Assembly (NCBI GenBank): GCA_019802505.1
Contig: JAFMOC010000042.1
Coordinates: 608,501 to 672,500 of the forward strand
From: Corydoras sp. C115
Taxonomy: Eukaryota > Chordata > Actinopteri > Siluriformes > Callichthyidae
Direction: 5' to 3'
Length of the DNA stretch: 64,000 nucleotides
Under the pieces are notes generated by a model that had not been told where the DNA came from, searched no databases, and saw only the letters and a list, made by a program, of their open reading frames with translations. How positions within the stretch are numbered: the stretch's first letter is position 1; each line of letters opens with the position of its first letter. A program made the translations under genes and the position numbers. Below, one piece after another: positions 1 through 10,869 of this stretch.

Positions 1-2280
1 TTTAAGCCATGACCAGATTTACTGTGCCTTAAACCCTTTACACAAAGTTTTCACAATATTTTTAATTTCTTTTGGAGTAAAGCCCATAGTGACATGTGAG
101 GTTTGTTTTTCAGAACCTGAAAAAAAAAACACGTGATATAAAACATGATATAAAAATAAACAAATAAATAAATAATAACATAATTTTTTGTATAGTTCCT
201 CTTTTTAACTTTGCACATTGAATATATATATATATATATATACTATTCTAACAGTTTTTAGAATTTTGAAATTAAAACCAAAGTTGGTCCAGACTGATAA
301 CATAACACATAACAAAGCAATAAATCAAAACAGCTGCTGGGTGAATGTAGTCCACAGTAATATGCCATAATTTACGCCCTTGCCCGTCGGGGAGGTAAAA
401 TAGCAACTCCTTGTGACAGACACAATTACTGAAATCATGTTTTTCCACCCTCTTTCTGACAAGATCTTACATGACCAGCTTATAGACCTTAGTCACAACC
501 TGTACCATGGAGAGTTTTCAGAGCAGACACACAAAGATCTTAGGAACACTTTATCACAATACCATGGGTGGCTCCTGTCTGTGAACCCCAGCTGAATGGA
601 AGTTTTGTTTTCTACCATATAACCTATGAATTAAGAAGGAAGGCAGTGTATTTCTTTTGTGGTGACAACATTATTTTGAGCTTTACTGCACCGTGACAAG
701 CCATTGTTCTACCTGACTTGTAGTGTTTTTACTAGGTTATGGCTGGCCTAAGTGATTTCCATTGCCATGCACAGGAATACAAACATGTATACATGTATAC
801 AAACTTGAAAATGTAATGCAATTGCATTTTAGGTATATTATTTTTGAGTCAACAAACCATTGTAAAGCATTTTAAATTGGTTAGTTATTTTGTATTCTTA
901 GGATCTCATTTTAACCAGTATGTAGTTTGAATGAACTCCTTGCTGGCTGTAACAATTTTCATCTGATCTGACTTAGACAAATCTCTCATAACACATAGTT
1001 CAGTGGAGCTTTACCTTAATTTACTAGATGCATTTGCATTGAACCACATTGTTCCATAAAAATTAATGTTTATGCTATATGATTTTGGTCACATAAAATA
1101 AATTTAATTTCTGTCAGACTGAGTATGCCCTGTATGCCCTGTGTTACACTTTTTAAGTTTATTGTGGAAACAGACAAAAACCAGTACAAAGATTAAGGCT
1201 TTTAATGTGGTTTACACCCAAACATGATAAATGGCACCATGAGCATAAAAACTTCTAAAGCAAAAACAGCACTGTAAACAAAACTAAATATGTGTAGACA
1301 AGACCAGGCTTAATGTCCAATGTCAAAATAGGAATGAATGAAAATAGGATTGTTTAAATGGTTGTCGTGGTTTTATATAAGTCTAGTACTCAAAACTCAC
1401 AAGTCAGTGTGGGTCAATTCTGAAATGTCACGTTGCTGTCTGAACTACATAGACAGTTACAAAGACAGACTTTGAAAGGATAAGTGTTTTCTCATTTACT
1501 TTTGAAGTGGTTCTGAAAAGAGAAGCTACATTTTGGGGCCGATTACCACAATCTATACAGGCAGTTAAAATTTGTTGTGTTGCCTGATCAAAAAGCAGCT
1601 GTTTGGTTCTTTGAGTGTTATAACATCGGGTTGCCTCAGATAGTCATTTGCTTTTGGACAACTCACTAAGTTACATGACAATAACAGAAATGTAGCTAAA
1701 ATGTACCTTAATATACTTAATGACTAGGTTATGCCAATAGAGCTTTTGTTTCCTTATTGCATAGCATGTAACAAAACTATGATGCCAAGATTTATCAGGC
1801 TCAGATCTTAACAGAGTGGTTATATGAGCACAGCAATTATTATCACACACCTTTTACACACACTTTCTTTGGTGGCTTACCTCTCCAGTAATTAACACAA
1901 GAATATAAATGTCACAAGCTTTGTACCTGAAGTGCATAATCGCTTCCACTGCTCACTTACAGGAAATGTTGCATAAACAAGGGCTACGTATTGAGAGCTT
2001 TGCCTTATTTGACACAGTATACAATAAGTACTTTAGATAAGTTCAGATTACTACCCTATTGTACAAACGAGTCCAAAACTAAAGGATGGATAAAATTTGA
2101 ACGGTGAAAAGAGGCATTGCTTCATAACAAAGAATCCTACAGATGTTTTTAAGCTGCAAGGATTTAGTCACAGTGTAAGAACATGGTTTATCTGGTATAC
2201 AAAGCCAAATCCCTTGGTGGCCCCATTGACCAATGACTGTCACAAAATGGACAGACTCTTATTACATCTTATTTGAACAA
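1..2280. other. gli2 intron 3, no gene seen
   Basis: AT-rich sequence with a (TA)n run at 222-243 and no recognised repeat or exon. A 60-codon reading frame at 413-595 has no recognisable motif and no splice context. I see nothing else in it. Confidence 0.5.
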
Positions 2281-2282
2281 TA

Positions 2283-3823
2283 CACTGTGTGCAGAATTAT
2301 TAGGCAAATTAGTATTTTGATCCTTTTTATACATGTTGTCCTACTCCAAGCTGTATAGGCTTGAAAGCCAACTACCAATTAAGTAAATCTGGTGATGTGC
2401 ATCTCTGTAATAAGGAGGAGTGTGGTCTAATGACATCAACACCCTATATAAGGTGTGCTTAATTATTAGACAACTTCATTTCCTTTGGCAAAAAGGGTCA
2501 GAAGAGATATTTCACGGATTCTGAAAAGACCAAAATTGTTGAGATGTCTTGCAGAGGGACGCAGCAGTCTTGAAATTGCCAAACTTTTGAAGCGTGATCA
2601 CTGAACAATAAAGCGTTTCATGGCAAATAGCCAACAGGGTCGCAAGAAGCGTGTTGAAAGGCGCAAAATAACTGCCCCTGAATTGAGGAAAATCAAGCAT
2701 GAAGCTGCTGATGCCATTAGCCACCAGTTTAGCCATATTTCAGAGCTGCAACATTACTGGAGTATCAAAAAGGTGTGCAATGCTTAGGGACATGGCCAAA
2801 GTAAGGAAGGCTGAAAAAGACCACCTTTGAACAAGAAACATAAGATAAAACATCAAGAGTGGGCGAAGAAATATCTTAAGACTGATTTTTTAAAGGTTTT
2901 ATGGACTGATGAAATGAGAGTAACTTTTGATGGGCCAGATGGATGGGCCCGAGGCTGGATCAGTAACAGGCAGATAGCTCCACTCCGACTCAGACGCCAG
3001 AAAGGTGGAGGTGGTGTACTGGTATGGGCTGGTATCATCAAAGATGAATTTGTGGGACTTTTTCGGGTTCAGAATAGAATGAAGCTCAATTCCCAGACCT
3101 ACTGCCAGTTTCTGGAAGACACCTTCTTCAAGCAGTGGTACAGGAACTAGTCTGTATCGTTCAAGAAAAACATGATTTTCATGCAGGACAATGCTCCATC
3201 ACATGCATTCAAATACTCCATAGCATGGCTGGCCAGTAAAGGTCTAAAAGAAGGAAAAATAATGACATGGCCCCCTTATTCACCTGATTTGAACCCCATA
3301 GAAAACCTGTGGTCCCTCATAAAATGTGAGATCTACAGGGAGGGAAAACAGTACAGCTCTCTGTACAGTGTCTGGGAGGCTGTAGTGGCTGCTGCACACA
3401 ATGTTGATCATAAACAGATCAAGCAACTGACAGAATCTATAGATGGAAGTCTTTTGAGTGTCATCGTAAGGAAAGGTGGCTATATTGGTCACTGATTTGT
3501 TTTTTCGTTTTGTTTTTAAATGTCAGAAATGTTTATTTCTGAATTTTCTGTTGTTATATTGGTTTACCTGGTGAAAATAAACAAATGAGATTGGTATATA
3601 TTTGGTTTGTATCAAATTGCCTAATAATTCTGCACAGTAATAGTTACCTGCACAAACACATATTCTCCTAAGATAGCGAAATCTAAAAAAAACACACTCC
3701 GAATTCCAAAAATATTAAGCTTTGATATTTATGTTTTTTTTTGGGTTAATTTAGAACATAGTTGTTGTTCAATAATAAAAATAATCCTCTTAAATACAAC
3801 TTGCCTAATAATTCTGTATGCAG
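2283..3823 (+). mobile_element. Tc1/mariner DNA transposon, DD37E-type, inactive
   Basis: The element is flanked by TA dinucleotides (2281-2282 and 3824-3825), the target duplicated by Tc1/mariner elements. The outer terminal repeats share AGAATTATTAGGCAA (left, about 2293; right, as its complement, 3801-3816). Inner copies of the same motif lie at 2459-2475 and 3617-3637, giving an inverted-repeat/direct-repeat layout. The transposase runs on the plus strand between about 2485 and 3495. A catalytic triad is visible: Asp in WTDEMR (2908), Asp in QDNAPSH (3187) and Glu in NPIENLW (3301). There are 37 residues between the second and third, the spacing described for the TRT-like DD37E group of Tc1-like elements (from memory). 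The initiator ATG is not present at the expected place, and stops and frameshifts make it inactive. It sits in gli2 intron 3, antisense to the gene. Confidence 0.92.
2485..3495 (+). pseudogene. Tc1-like transposase pseudogene
   Basis: The N-terminal helix-turn-helix region is recognisable (LAEGRSSLEIAKLLKRDH, then TIKRFMANSQQGRKKR) but has an in-frame TGA at 2602, apparently a CGA-to-TGA change. Frameshifts occur near 2770 and 2822. From 2827 to 3495 the DDE catalytic domain is open except for a TAG at 3148-3150; the frame continues unchanged on both sides (QWYRN, stop, SVSFKKNMIFMQDNAPSH). The C-terminus ends with VRKGGYIGH and TGA. With only a few lesions over about 340 codons this is a moderately young copy. 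No host function is suggested. Confidence 0.9.
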
Positions 3824-3825
3824 TA

Positions 3826-4480
3826 TAGATAAGTTTCCAATTTTTCCAATTAAATGTTTTCAAAAATGTTTAAAATAATTTGACATAAGAAAAATGTGAA
3901 TAGTGTTATATTTCTATACACTACAGTTATGAGAAATAACTTTACTAAAACCTAAAATAAAAAGCTGAGTTGTGCATTTTTTAGACAAACTTTGAATTTA
4001 GGATTTTAGAGCAACTTTTAAAAAGTAAGGCATCATGATCAGACCATCTACAGGGTCATTGTTTGTACACTGTAAGCTTGCCACTTGTGCAGAGTTGGTT
4101 AAGAGTGGGTAAAAAGTTTGATATAAATGTAACAATAGTAGACTGCTGTTTATCTGCTTTATGCCATGTTTTCATGCAACTGAATGCATCAGAATGCAAC
4201 TGATTGAATTGTAAATTATATTAACAAGTGTATTATAGGTATATATTTTGACAATGTCATTTTTGAGGAACACAGCAATCCACATGTATACTGTTCACTA
4301 AAGAGCATAAGTAATCCCAGCTGGATTACATTACATTTTTGAAAGCACACATGATGCGACTGTCCTAAACTGCTTTATATATTATTATTCATTAAAAAAA
4401 AAAAAATTTTGATACAACTTTACAGACCATCTTATCATAAAAAATTCTGATAATTGTTTTTTTTTTTCATATTTAAAAAA
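3826..4480. other. gli2 intron 3, no gene seen
   Basis: AT-rich intron between the Tc1-like element and the first SINE. I see no exon or repeat beyond short A and T runs. Confidence 0.5.
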
Positions 4481-4495
4481 ATATTGTAAACTATT

Positions 4496-4844
4496 CATTC
4501 ATTCATTGTCTCCCGCTTTATCCTCTATTAGGGTCGCGGTGGGGTTCCCCATGCCCATCCAGGGGAGAACGTCTCGGGCGCTGGGCAGATAGACCCAGGA
4601 CAGGGCGCCAATCCATCGCTGGGCACACACACTCACTCACACAAACACACTCTATATGGGGCAATTTTGAGAATTCAAATTGACTTGATCCATGTTTTTG
4701 GACTGTGGGAGGAAACCAGAAAACCCGGAGGAAACCCACACAGACACGGGGAGAACATGGAATCTCCACCCAGATGGGGATTCGAACCGGGAATCCCTAG
4801 CGCTGAGAGGCGAACGTGCTAACCACTAAGCCACCGTACCGCCT
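4496..4844 (-). mobile_element. SINE copy, near full length, 15-bp target duplication
   Basis: On the minus strand the element starts with ggcggtacggtggcttagtgg (A-box-like) and ggttcgaatcc (B box), followed by the body with the shared aaaaacatggatcaagtcaa segment and a tail ggataaagcgggagacaatgaatg. It is flanked by a perfect 15-bp duplication, atattgtaaactatt, at 4481-4495 and 4845-4859. Reading frames over it are translations of the SINE and not genes. Intronic, same strand as gli2. Confidence 0.95.
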
Positions 4845-4859
4845 ATATTGTAAACTATT

Positions 4860-5817
4860 TTTTTTAAATAATTTTTATTTGTTTTTGTTGTTTTAATTGA
4901 TAGAACGAAAACCTGCAAATGATGAACACAAGCTATATACAACGTTCATATTAAGCAGTCAGAGCCTAGACTGATGACAGTTTTAGTAGATAACAGGGAA
5001 GGTGACAGGGAGCTTAATGTGATGTGCAGTGTACATTATAATTAGATACATTTTAGCACAAGTGAGAGAAAAGACATGAAGGTCCTCCTAAATTAGGGAC
5101 CATCTGTCAAACCAAAGTTATACTAATCAAGCAAGTTGGAGTTAAGAAAAGTATTTGCTCCCTCCGGCTGGATTCCTGTGAAGAATATCTTTGTCTCTGT
5201 GTAGCTGCTCATCGCACCAGAAATGTGATGTAAATGTACATTATCAGATTTATTGACTGGTACAACATGCCACAGATAAAGTGGGGCAGAGTGAAATATA
5301 TTAATATGAACATAGTATTAATATAGTAGGTGAAAACTCGGAATCTCTAGACTGTCTAAAATGGGTAAATAGGAGACCAGTGACATTTAATTATAACATT
5401 TAAGGTGTCTGACATTTAAGGTGGACTTATCTGGCATAATTTCATAGCTATTCTTTTTTCTTATACTTATTATTCTTAGTATAAGTCTCCAGTTCTGGTT
5501 CTGGAAAAGTTTATGTAAGCTCGATTTTAAACCCAATAATTTTTGCCATCTGTCAGATCATTCCTTGATTCAGTCATGCTAGAATTACAAAACTGTCCAA
5601 GTTAATCATGTAATAGAGTCAATGTAATACAGATCAGGACTGCACAGGCATTTAAATTTCTGTTTTACTTTATATTTTAAACAGCATTTTGCATAGTGGC
5701 CCATCAAACACAATTAGGGTTAATGTCTACCAGGTCAAAAACAAGTTACTTATGTTTGAACACTACTGATTTGCCATTTATTCAAACTATTAAATTAAGT
5801 TTTTATTATAGACTTAC
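4860..5817. other. gli2 intron 3, exon-proximal part
   Basis: AT-rich intron directly downstream (in gli2 sense) of exon 3. I see no repeat family or second exon here. Confidence 0.5.
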
Positions 5818-5920
5818 CCATGCATTGCATGAAGAGGGTGTGGCTCATAATGGTATCTTCCCTCATGGTGGCGCATGTCAATTGGGATCGGTGTGTGGAA
5901 GGTTGGAAACAGAGGAGGAG
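5818..5920 (-). CDS. gli2: gli2 exon 3: second coding exon, conserved N-terminal block
   Basis: The acceptor tgaccttgactccacag and the donor GG|gtaagtc bound a 103-base exon. In phase 1 it reads without stops and includes FHTPIPIDMRHHEGRYHYEP and then HPLHAMH, ending two bases into a glycine codon. The block P-I-D-M-R-H-x-E-G-R-Y-H-Y-E/D is diagnostic of GLI2/GLI3 (in GLI2 PLPIDMRHQEGRYHYEPH by memory; GLI3 has PVPIDARHHEGRYHYDP). Methionine after the aspartate and EPH rather than DPS favour GLI2. Joining to exon 2 gives LTR-A-PPLFPTFHTP in frame. This segment belongs to the N-terminal region that carries repressor activity. The next exon (expected GSPVISDISLIRLSPH) is not found between 1 and 5817. 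Confidence 0.92.
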
Positions 5921-7549
5921 CTGTGGAGTCAAGGTCAGGGAGATGGAGAGAAAGTGTTACATTAGATTAAAAAAAAGGCTATGATGATTTTTCTATGAGG
6001 AATGGCAGTTAAATATACTGGCAATACTATACTGAAGCAGCATGAATAAATAATCAAAGTAACTGAGAAATACTTATCTTTAATATAAGACACACGAAAC
6101 TGACAAAAAACCTTCAGTAAGAACCTTTTGAACTGAGGGATGAGGACAGTGAGAATAAAAAGTGCTTTTTAAAATTCTGCTGAATAGCACCCTTCTTTCT
6201 ATATCCTTAAGCATGCTAGTGTCCAGACTATAAAGCAACAGGCAAACGCTAAACACTAATAAAACACAACTGCTTAAAGTTTTAATTAACAGCTACTCAT
6301 TTATTCAGGGCAGTTTGTCCTTGTCTACACGATCATCAGACAAGATTTACAAGCAAACATTAGAAAACCCACATATTTCCACATATTTACTAAGGGAAAT
6401 ATCTTACCTCTATGTTGTGGGCCCCATTCCTGGCCCACAACAAAATTCTCAACATGTCACTTGTCAGGGAGGCAAGCACAGTCTGACTATAGACAGCATA
6501 GGGGAAAAGCCTGAGATCCCTATCTTCATCTAAAAGTACATGGGGGTAGCGAAGGAAGAAACATGGCCTGTTCCCAGTGTCTGTGTGAGTCAGCAGTCAA
6601 AACCAAACACTTCCATCGAAGTTAAAAGAATGACTAAAGTATGCAGGTTTTTACTCTTAGTCTGTTAAAGGTCTATAAGTCATCCTTGAAACATTCAGCC
6701 CTTTTAAAGACCTGTTCTGCTTTTTAAAGATGTCAAGGCCTCCAGCAATACTGATAATAAAAACATGGGAATTAACTAGCACACTTTGAAGCTGTGAATA
6801 AAATGACATAAGGTGTAGTTTGCATTATAAACCCTGCAATGTATATCCATTAATCATTGTATTGTACCTAAACAGTACAAGAACACAAACATGAAAACAG
6901 TTAAAGTTATCCCATAACATGTTAACTCTCGTTTAATAAAGACTTAGTATATGTCTCCAGGTAAAGAGGGGGCATTCTTTTGAAGATCTAATATGCTCCT
7001 CTACCGCTGATGCTGAGTTAGCCTCTGTGACCTTGGAGAGTTAAGAAAGACAGAGACATTCACAAGTCTACAATAGGGGCCAGGATAATGAGCCTGTCCA
7101 TGGGGGCTTTTGGGAACCGGACCCTTGTGCATGCATAACATCGTCATTCACGCTCTAGCCAACCCATGTGCTGTGCATTAGTGCGCTAGTTAGTCATACA
7201 CAGCACAGAAGTGGTGGCCTTCTGAGATGTCCGTGTCAATAAGAATGATGAAAATGGGTACGGGAGAGCATGCAAAACAATGTCGGGTTATAAATCAGAT
7301 TATTCTTTTATGTTTGTTTCGCAGTCCTTGCTATTGCAACCCCTACTATTGAATCAGATTATGCCTTTTTCAGGAGAAACATCTGTTATGTTTCAGTGCT
7401 GGGTAACTGCTACAAATGGAATGAATAATAACTAAATATATAGTAATCTGACAACTGTGTTAGCTTAAAAATGCTTTGTTTATTATGAAACTAGCTGCCC
7501 AATACCCTTACAACTTAGCCACCACTGCAAGCTACCTTGCAGTTTCACC

Positions 7550-7604
7550 TAGTTTAAGTGAAAATGCAAGTTGTTTATACCTCTCTTTTTAACAATGTCA
7601 GTTG
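7550..7604 (+). repeat. 55-bp direct repeat, copy 1
   Basis: From tagtttaagtg to aatgtcagttg, this is identical base for base to 8430-8484, in the same orientation and 880 bp apart. The flanks differ. Confidence 0.95.
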
Positions 7605-7716
7605 TTATACAATACCAACTTCAGATACACATTTATTTGCTTCATAGTCTTTTATATTGGTATGAGAGGTAGCTGCTAAACCCCAGTACATCACACTGTC
7701 ACTTTGGCTTGCTCTT

Positions 7717-7806
7717 TGGGGGTTTAAAGGCTTGCGACACTATAAAACTGCTTTGTGACAATGTACTATTGTAAAAAGAGCTATATAAATAAACTACTTG
7801 AACTAA
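7717..7806 (+). repeat. Dispersed fish repeat tail (cttgcgacac...aataaactacttgaact)
   Basis: The string gctttgtgacaatgtactattgtaaaaagagctatataaataaac resembles a tail that I know to be abundant in teleost non-coding DNA. The parent element is not identified. Confidence 0.45.
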
Positions 7807-8429
7807 AACCTATAACCTGAAATGTTATAAAATGCAAAAATTCATATGCATATTAAAAGTAGACTGTATGAAAGCAGGAACACTATGTTTTTGTAAGACT
7901 TTATAAAATACTCATATAATGATGAGAAACTTCATTGCTTCAGATCCCTGTATTAAAGCCCTTAAGGTGCAAAACATCCTGTCAGGACCTCGTGAGAACC
8001 AGCCACTCTTTTTGTGGCAGGATTAAGATGGGTTCTGATCTCCTTTTAAAGACAATACAGACGGCAGACATTAACAACGGCACTGTGAATCTCAAAGCAC
8101 AGGAAAAACATTCACTTTTCATGTCCAAACGAAGCCAGGAGCAGCTTTGTGGTGAGAGAAGCTCATCCTCTGAGGAAGCACTCAAGAACAATAATAATAT
8201 CCTCAGAGACCATGCAGCGGCAGTGTAATTAAAAAAGATTTTGTGTCTTGCTTCAGGAGCAAGGAGGCAGTGTGCAAGAGGGAGTCGACTCTTGACAGGA
8301 AATTCCAGCAGAATAAACTGGCAAAGGGCCTAAAAACACAGCCTCATGCCAACTACTACATTCTAGGCCCTCAAGACGCATTGAGCCCTGGGAAGCTGCT
8401 GGGTAAATGGTAGCCTCCAACAACGTTAG

Positions 8430-8484
8430 TAGTTTAAGTGAAAATGCAAGTTGTTTATACCTCTCTTTTTAACAATGTCAGTTG
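8430..8484 (+). repeat. 55-bp direct repeat, copy 2
   Basis: Identical to 7550-7604. The sequence after it (ttgataatgtactat) also resembles the sequence near 7757 (gacaatgtactatt), suggesting both belong to one decayed repeat family. Confidence 0.95.
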
Positions 8485-8629
8485 ATAATGTACTATTTGA
8501 AAGGGTTTAGTTATGTTGTTTATATATATATATATGAGCATGGACTTAATGACTCCAAGATGTTAGTTCATGAAGGCATAATGATCGGAGATTAATGAGA
8601 TTCTTTGTATTTACATTTGTGCTTTTGTT

Positions 8630-8712
8630 ATTATGTGTATGGCTGCTTCAACATTGAAATTTCCCCTCGGGAATGAATAAAGTAACTGTCTGTTTGTCTA
8701 TCTATCATTTTG
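8630..8712 (+). mobile_element. LINE-type 3' tail remnant with short tetranucleotide end
   Basis: tgaaatttcccctcgggaatgaataaagtaactgtctgtctatc-like sequence resembles the 3' ends of fish L2/Rex-type LINEs (aatttccccxxgggatxaataaagt followed by (TATC)n). No coding part is left. Confidence 0.5.
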
Positions 8713-8883
8713 TTTCAAACATTTTCAAAATTGAAAAAACTATTTAATAAATAGTTGCTAATTTCAAACCTAACAACTTATAAAAATGTAAACACATCAC
8801 AGAAGAGTTGTGCTGTGGGAAATGATTAGTTATCCTTTCAGAGCACAGTATCAATAAAACACAATAACACTGTTGCATGTAGT

Positions 8884-8960
8884 GATGCACCTAACTATTT
8901 GATTAGTTTGATTAGTCGATAATCTAATAACTATTGCTCTGATTTGTGTTGGGACTTAAC
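8884..8960. mobile_element. Possible hAT-type terminal fragment
   Basis: tagtgatgcacctaactatttgattagtttgattagtcgataatc resembles the ends of a dispersed fish DNA repeat with gattagtcgactaatcg motifs. No transposase or second end is seen. Confidence 0.3.
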
Positions 8961-10566
8961 AAATTTCTCCATAATAATTAAAAAAATAGCAATATTTTAT
9001 TTAATTGTGTTTTCTTAAACACAGTATGCACTCTTACGGGTACTATTCTGGAATGAAAAATGCTTCAGTGTTAACAGCTTTACAGTCAAACATAAAATCT
9101 GCAGGATGCTGTCGGAAAGCTTAGCTGCCAGCTTGGGTGTGCAAGAACTTTGGCTTCTTTTGTGAAAAAAAGTGCTCCAAGCTGATTTGTCTGATCATCA
9201 CAAAAAGAAATATAAGAAAAACAATGATGGTGGCATATTTTAAAATTAGTCTTTCACTATCACTACTGTATCCTAAGATTTCGTATAAAAAAAAATACTG
9301 GACAAATAATGAATCACTATTTTTTAAAATTATAGCAACTGTGAATTATTAAATCCCTGGGGTAATGCGTAGGTTAATGGTGAAAAAATATGCTCTGTCT
9401 GACTTTTAGGGGCCCATATGACATGTAGCCCACAAACCTAAAGGACAAAAATATTTTACAGTTTGTGGACTATATATGTTGGCTGAGAGTGGCTATTTAA
9501 ATTTATTCAGAGCTTTATGAGAACCAGCTACGTATGTGGTATTTAGTGAGTTACTACTAATAACAAAAACACTAACGTAATGTAACGTAAGTTACGCTGC
9601 TGTCTTGCTTCTGTGCTGACAATGCACTCCAGGAAGTGCTTGTGCATTGCGGTTGTACAGTGCTGTCATAACCCAACTCCATTGAAATAATTTCGTGAAT
9701 GATTACATAGATGACATTGACGCATTGCCCCAGCCCGAGATATATGTATGTGTTTTATACCTATAGAACAATCTTCACATAACATTGCTGTGTTAGAGTA
9801 ATAGATGCACCATTTATATAGTCACATAAATACAGGAAATATTGAATATTAACAGCTTTTTTTAGCATTAAATATTCAAAAACATCAGAGTTCAACAAAA
9901 ACTTCACACTAGTTACTAAATAGTTCATAACAGTTCAAACATTTGTTTATGGCATACTGTCATACATACAGTAGGCCCAGATGTGTAGGATCCTTAGCAG
10001 ACCCTGTAAACTTTTCCTGTTAATGTTTACAAAGCTGGTCTCTACTGGTTTCTCTCTGGCAACCTGAAGCCATGTCAAACAACCAGACAGATTTATACAA
10101 TTACTTACAGAATTTCCAGCAAGCTGCTGGCATATACAGTTTGTAGCTCTAAGTGAGATGTATTGACCCTCTTAAACAAGGAACTAAAGATACCAGTGAT
10201 GTGAAGCTTTGACCAAGACCATCCTGTACAGTACTTACAATTTTAATGTTCTTGTAGGTTAAGCTACTATGAAGATTTGTCTTAAATTTTGTACTATATC
10301 GTACTATGTACTATAAATTTTGTACTATTTGTACTACATACAAAATTGCTGACCCCATTATGAGTTTTTATCATCATGTGGCTACATGACACAATAGGTT
10401 GATGTATTATTAAAAATCTTGTATGTATGAACCTTAAAAAATACTCACAGGAATGACATTTGAAGTTTATTGTGTAAGTGGTTAAACCAAATTGACCCTC
10501 AAAGCATAAAGTTGTGGTAAAAAATGTTTCAGAATTACTTTTAATTACATTAATTACATTCCTTGC

Positions 10567-10860
10567 ACGGTGGCTTAGTGGTTAGCACTCTCAGCTCTGG
10601 GGATTCCCAGTTTGAATCCCAATCTGGGTGGAGTTTCTATGTTCTCCCCGTGTCTGTGTGGGTTTCTTCAGGGTTCTCCGGTTTCATCCCACAGTCCAAA
10701 AACATGGATTTGAAGTAAATTGAATGTTCTATATTGCCCCATACAGTGTGTGTTTGTGTGTGTGTCTGTGTGAGAGAGTGTGTGCCCAGCGATATATTGG
10801 CACACTGACCTGGGTGTATGTGCCTGAAACGTTCTCCCAACGAACCAACGAATGAATGAT
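10567..10860 (+). mobile_element. SINE copy, diverged, 3' part deleted
   Basis: Head acggtggcttagtggttagcac is kept; the B box has changed to agtttgaatcc. The segment between gttctccc and the tail is deleted so that caacgaatgaatg follows directly. A 10-bp target duplication with one mismatch (cattccttgc at 10557, catttcttgc at 10861) flanks it. Intronic, antisense to gli2. Confidence 0.9.
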
Positions 10861-10869
10861 CATTTCTTG

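Larger units (their letters stand above)
5921..10556. other. gli2 intron 2, left part
   Basis: Mostly unique AT-rich intron. It holds a 55-bp direct duplication (7550 and 8430), a repeat tail at 7717-7806, a complex, GC-richer block at about 7935-8400 that could be a conserved regulatory element, a LINE tail at 8630 and a possible hAT fragment at 8884. A 97-codon plus-strand frame at 7935-8228 lacks splice sites or known motifs and is not called a gene. Confidence 0.45.

Noticed and set aside
4806..4840. tRNA gene at the A/B-box heads of SINE copies
   Set aside because: Only the promoter boxes resemble tRNA; no cloverleaf or anticodon arm could be formed, and the boxes are followed by SINE body.
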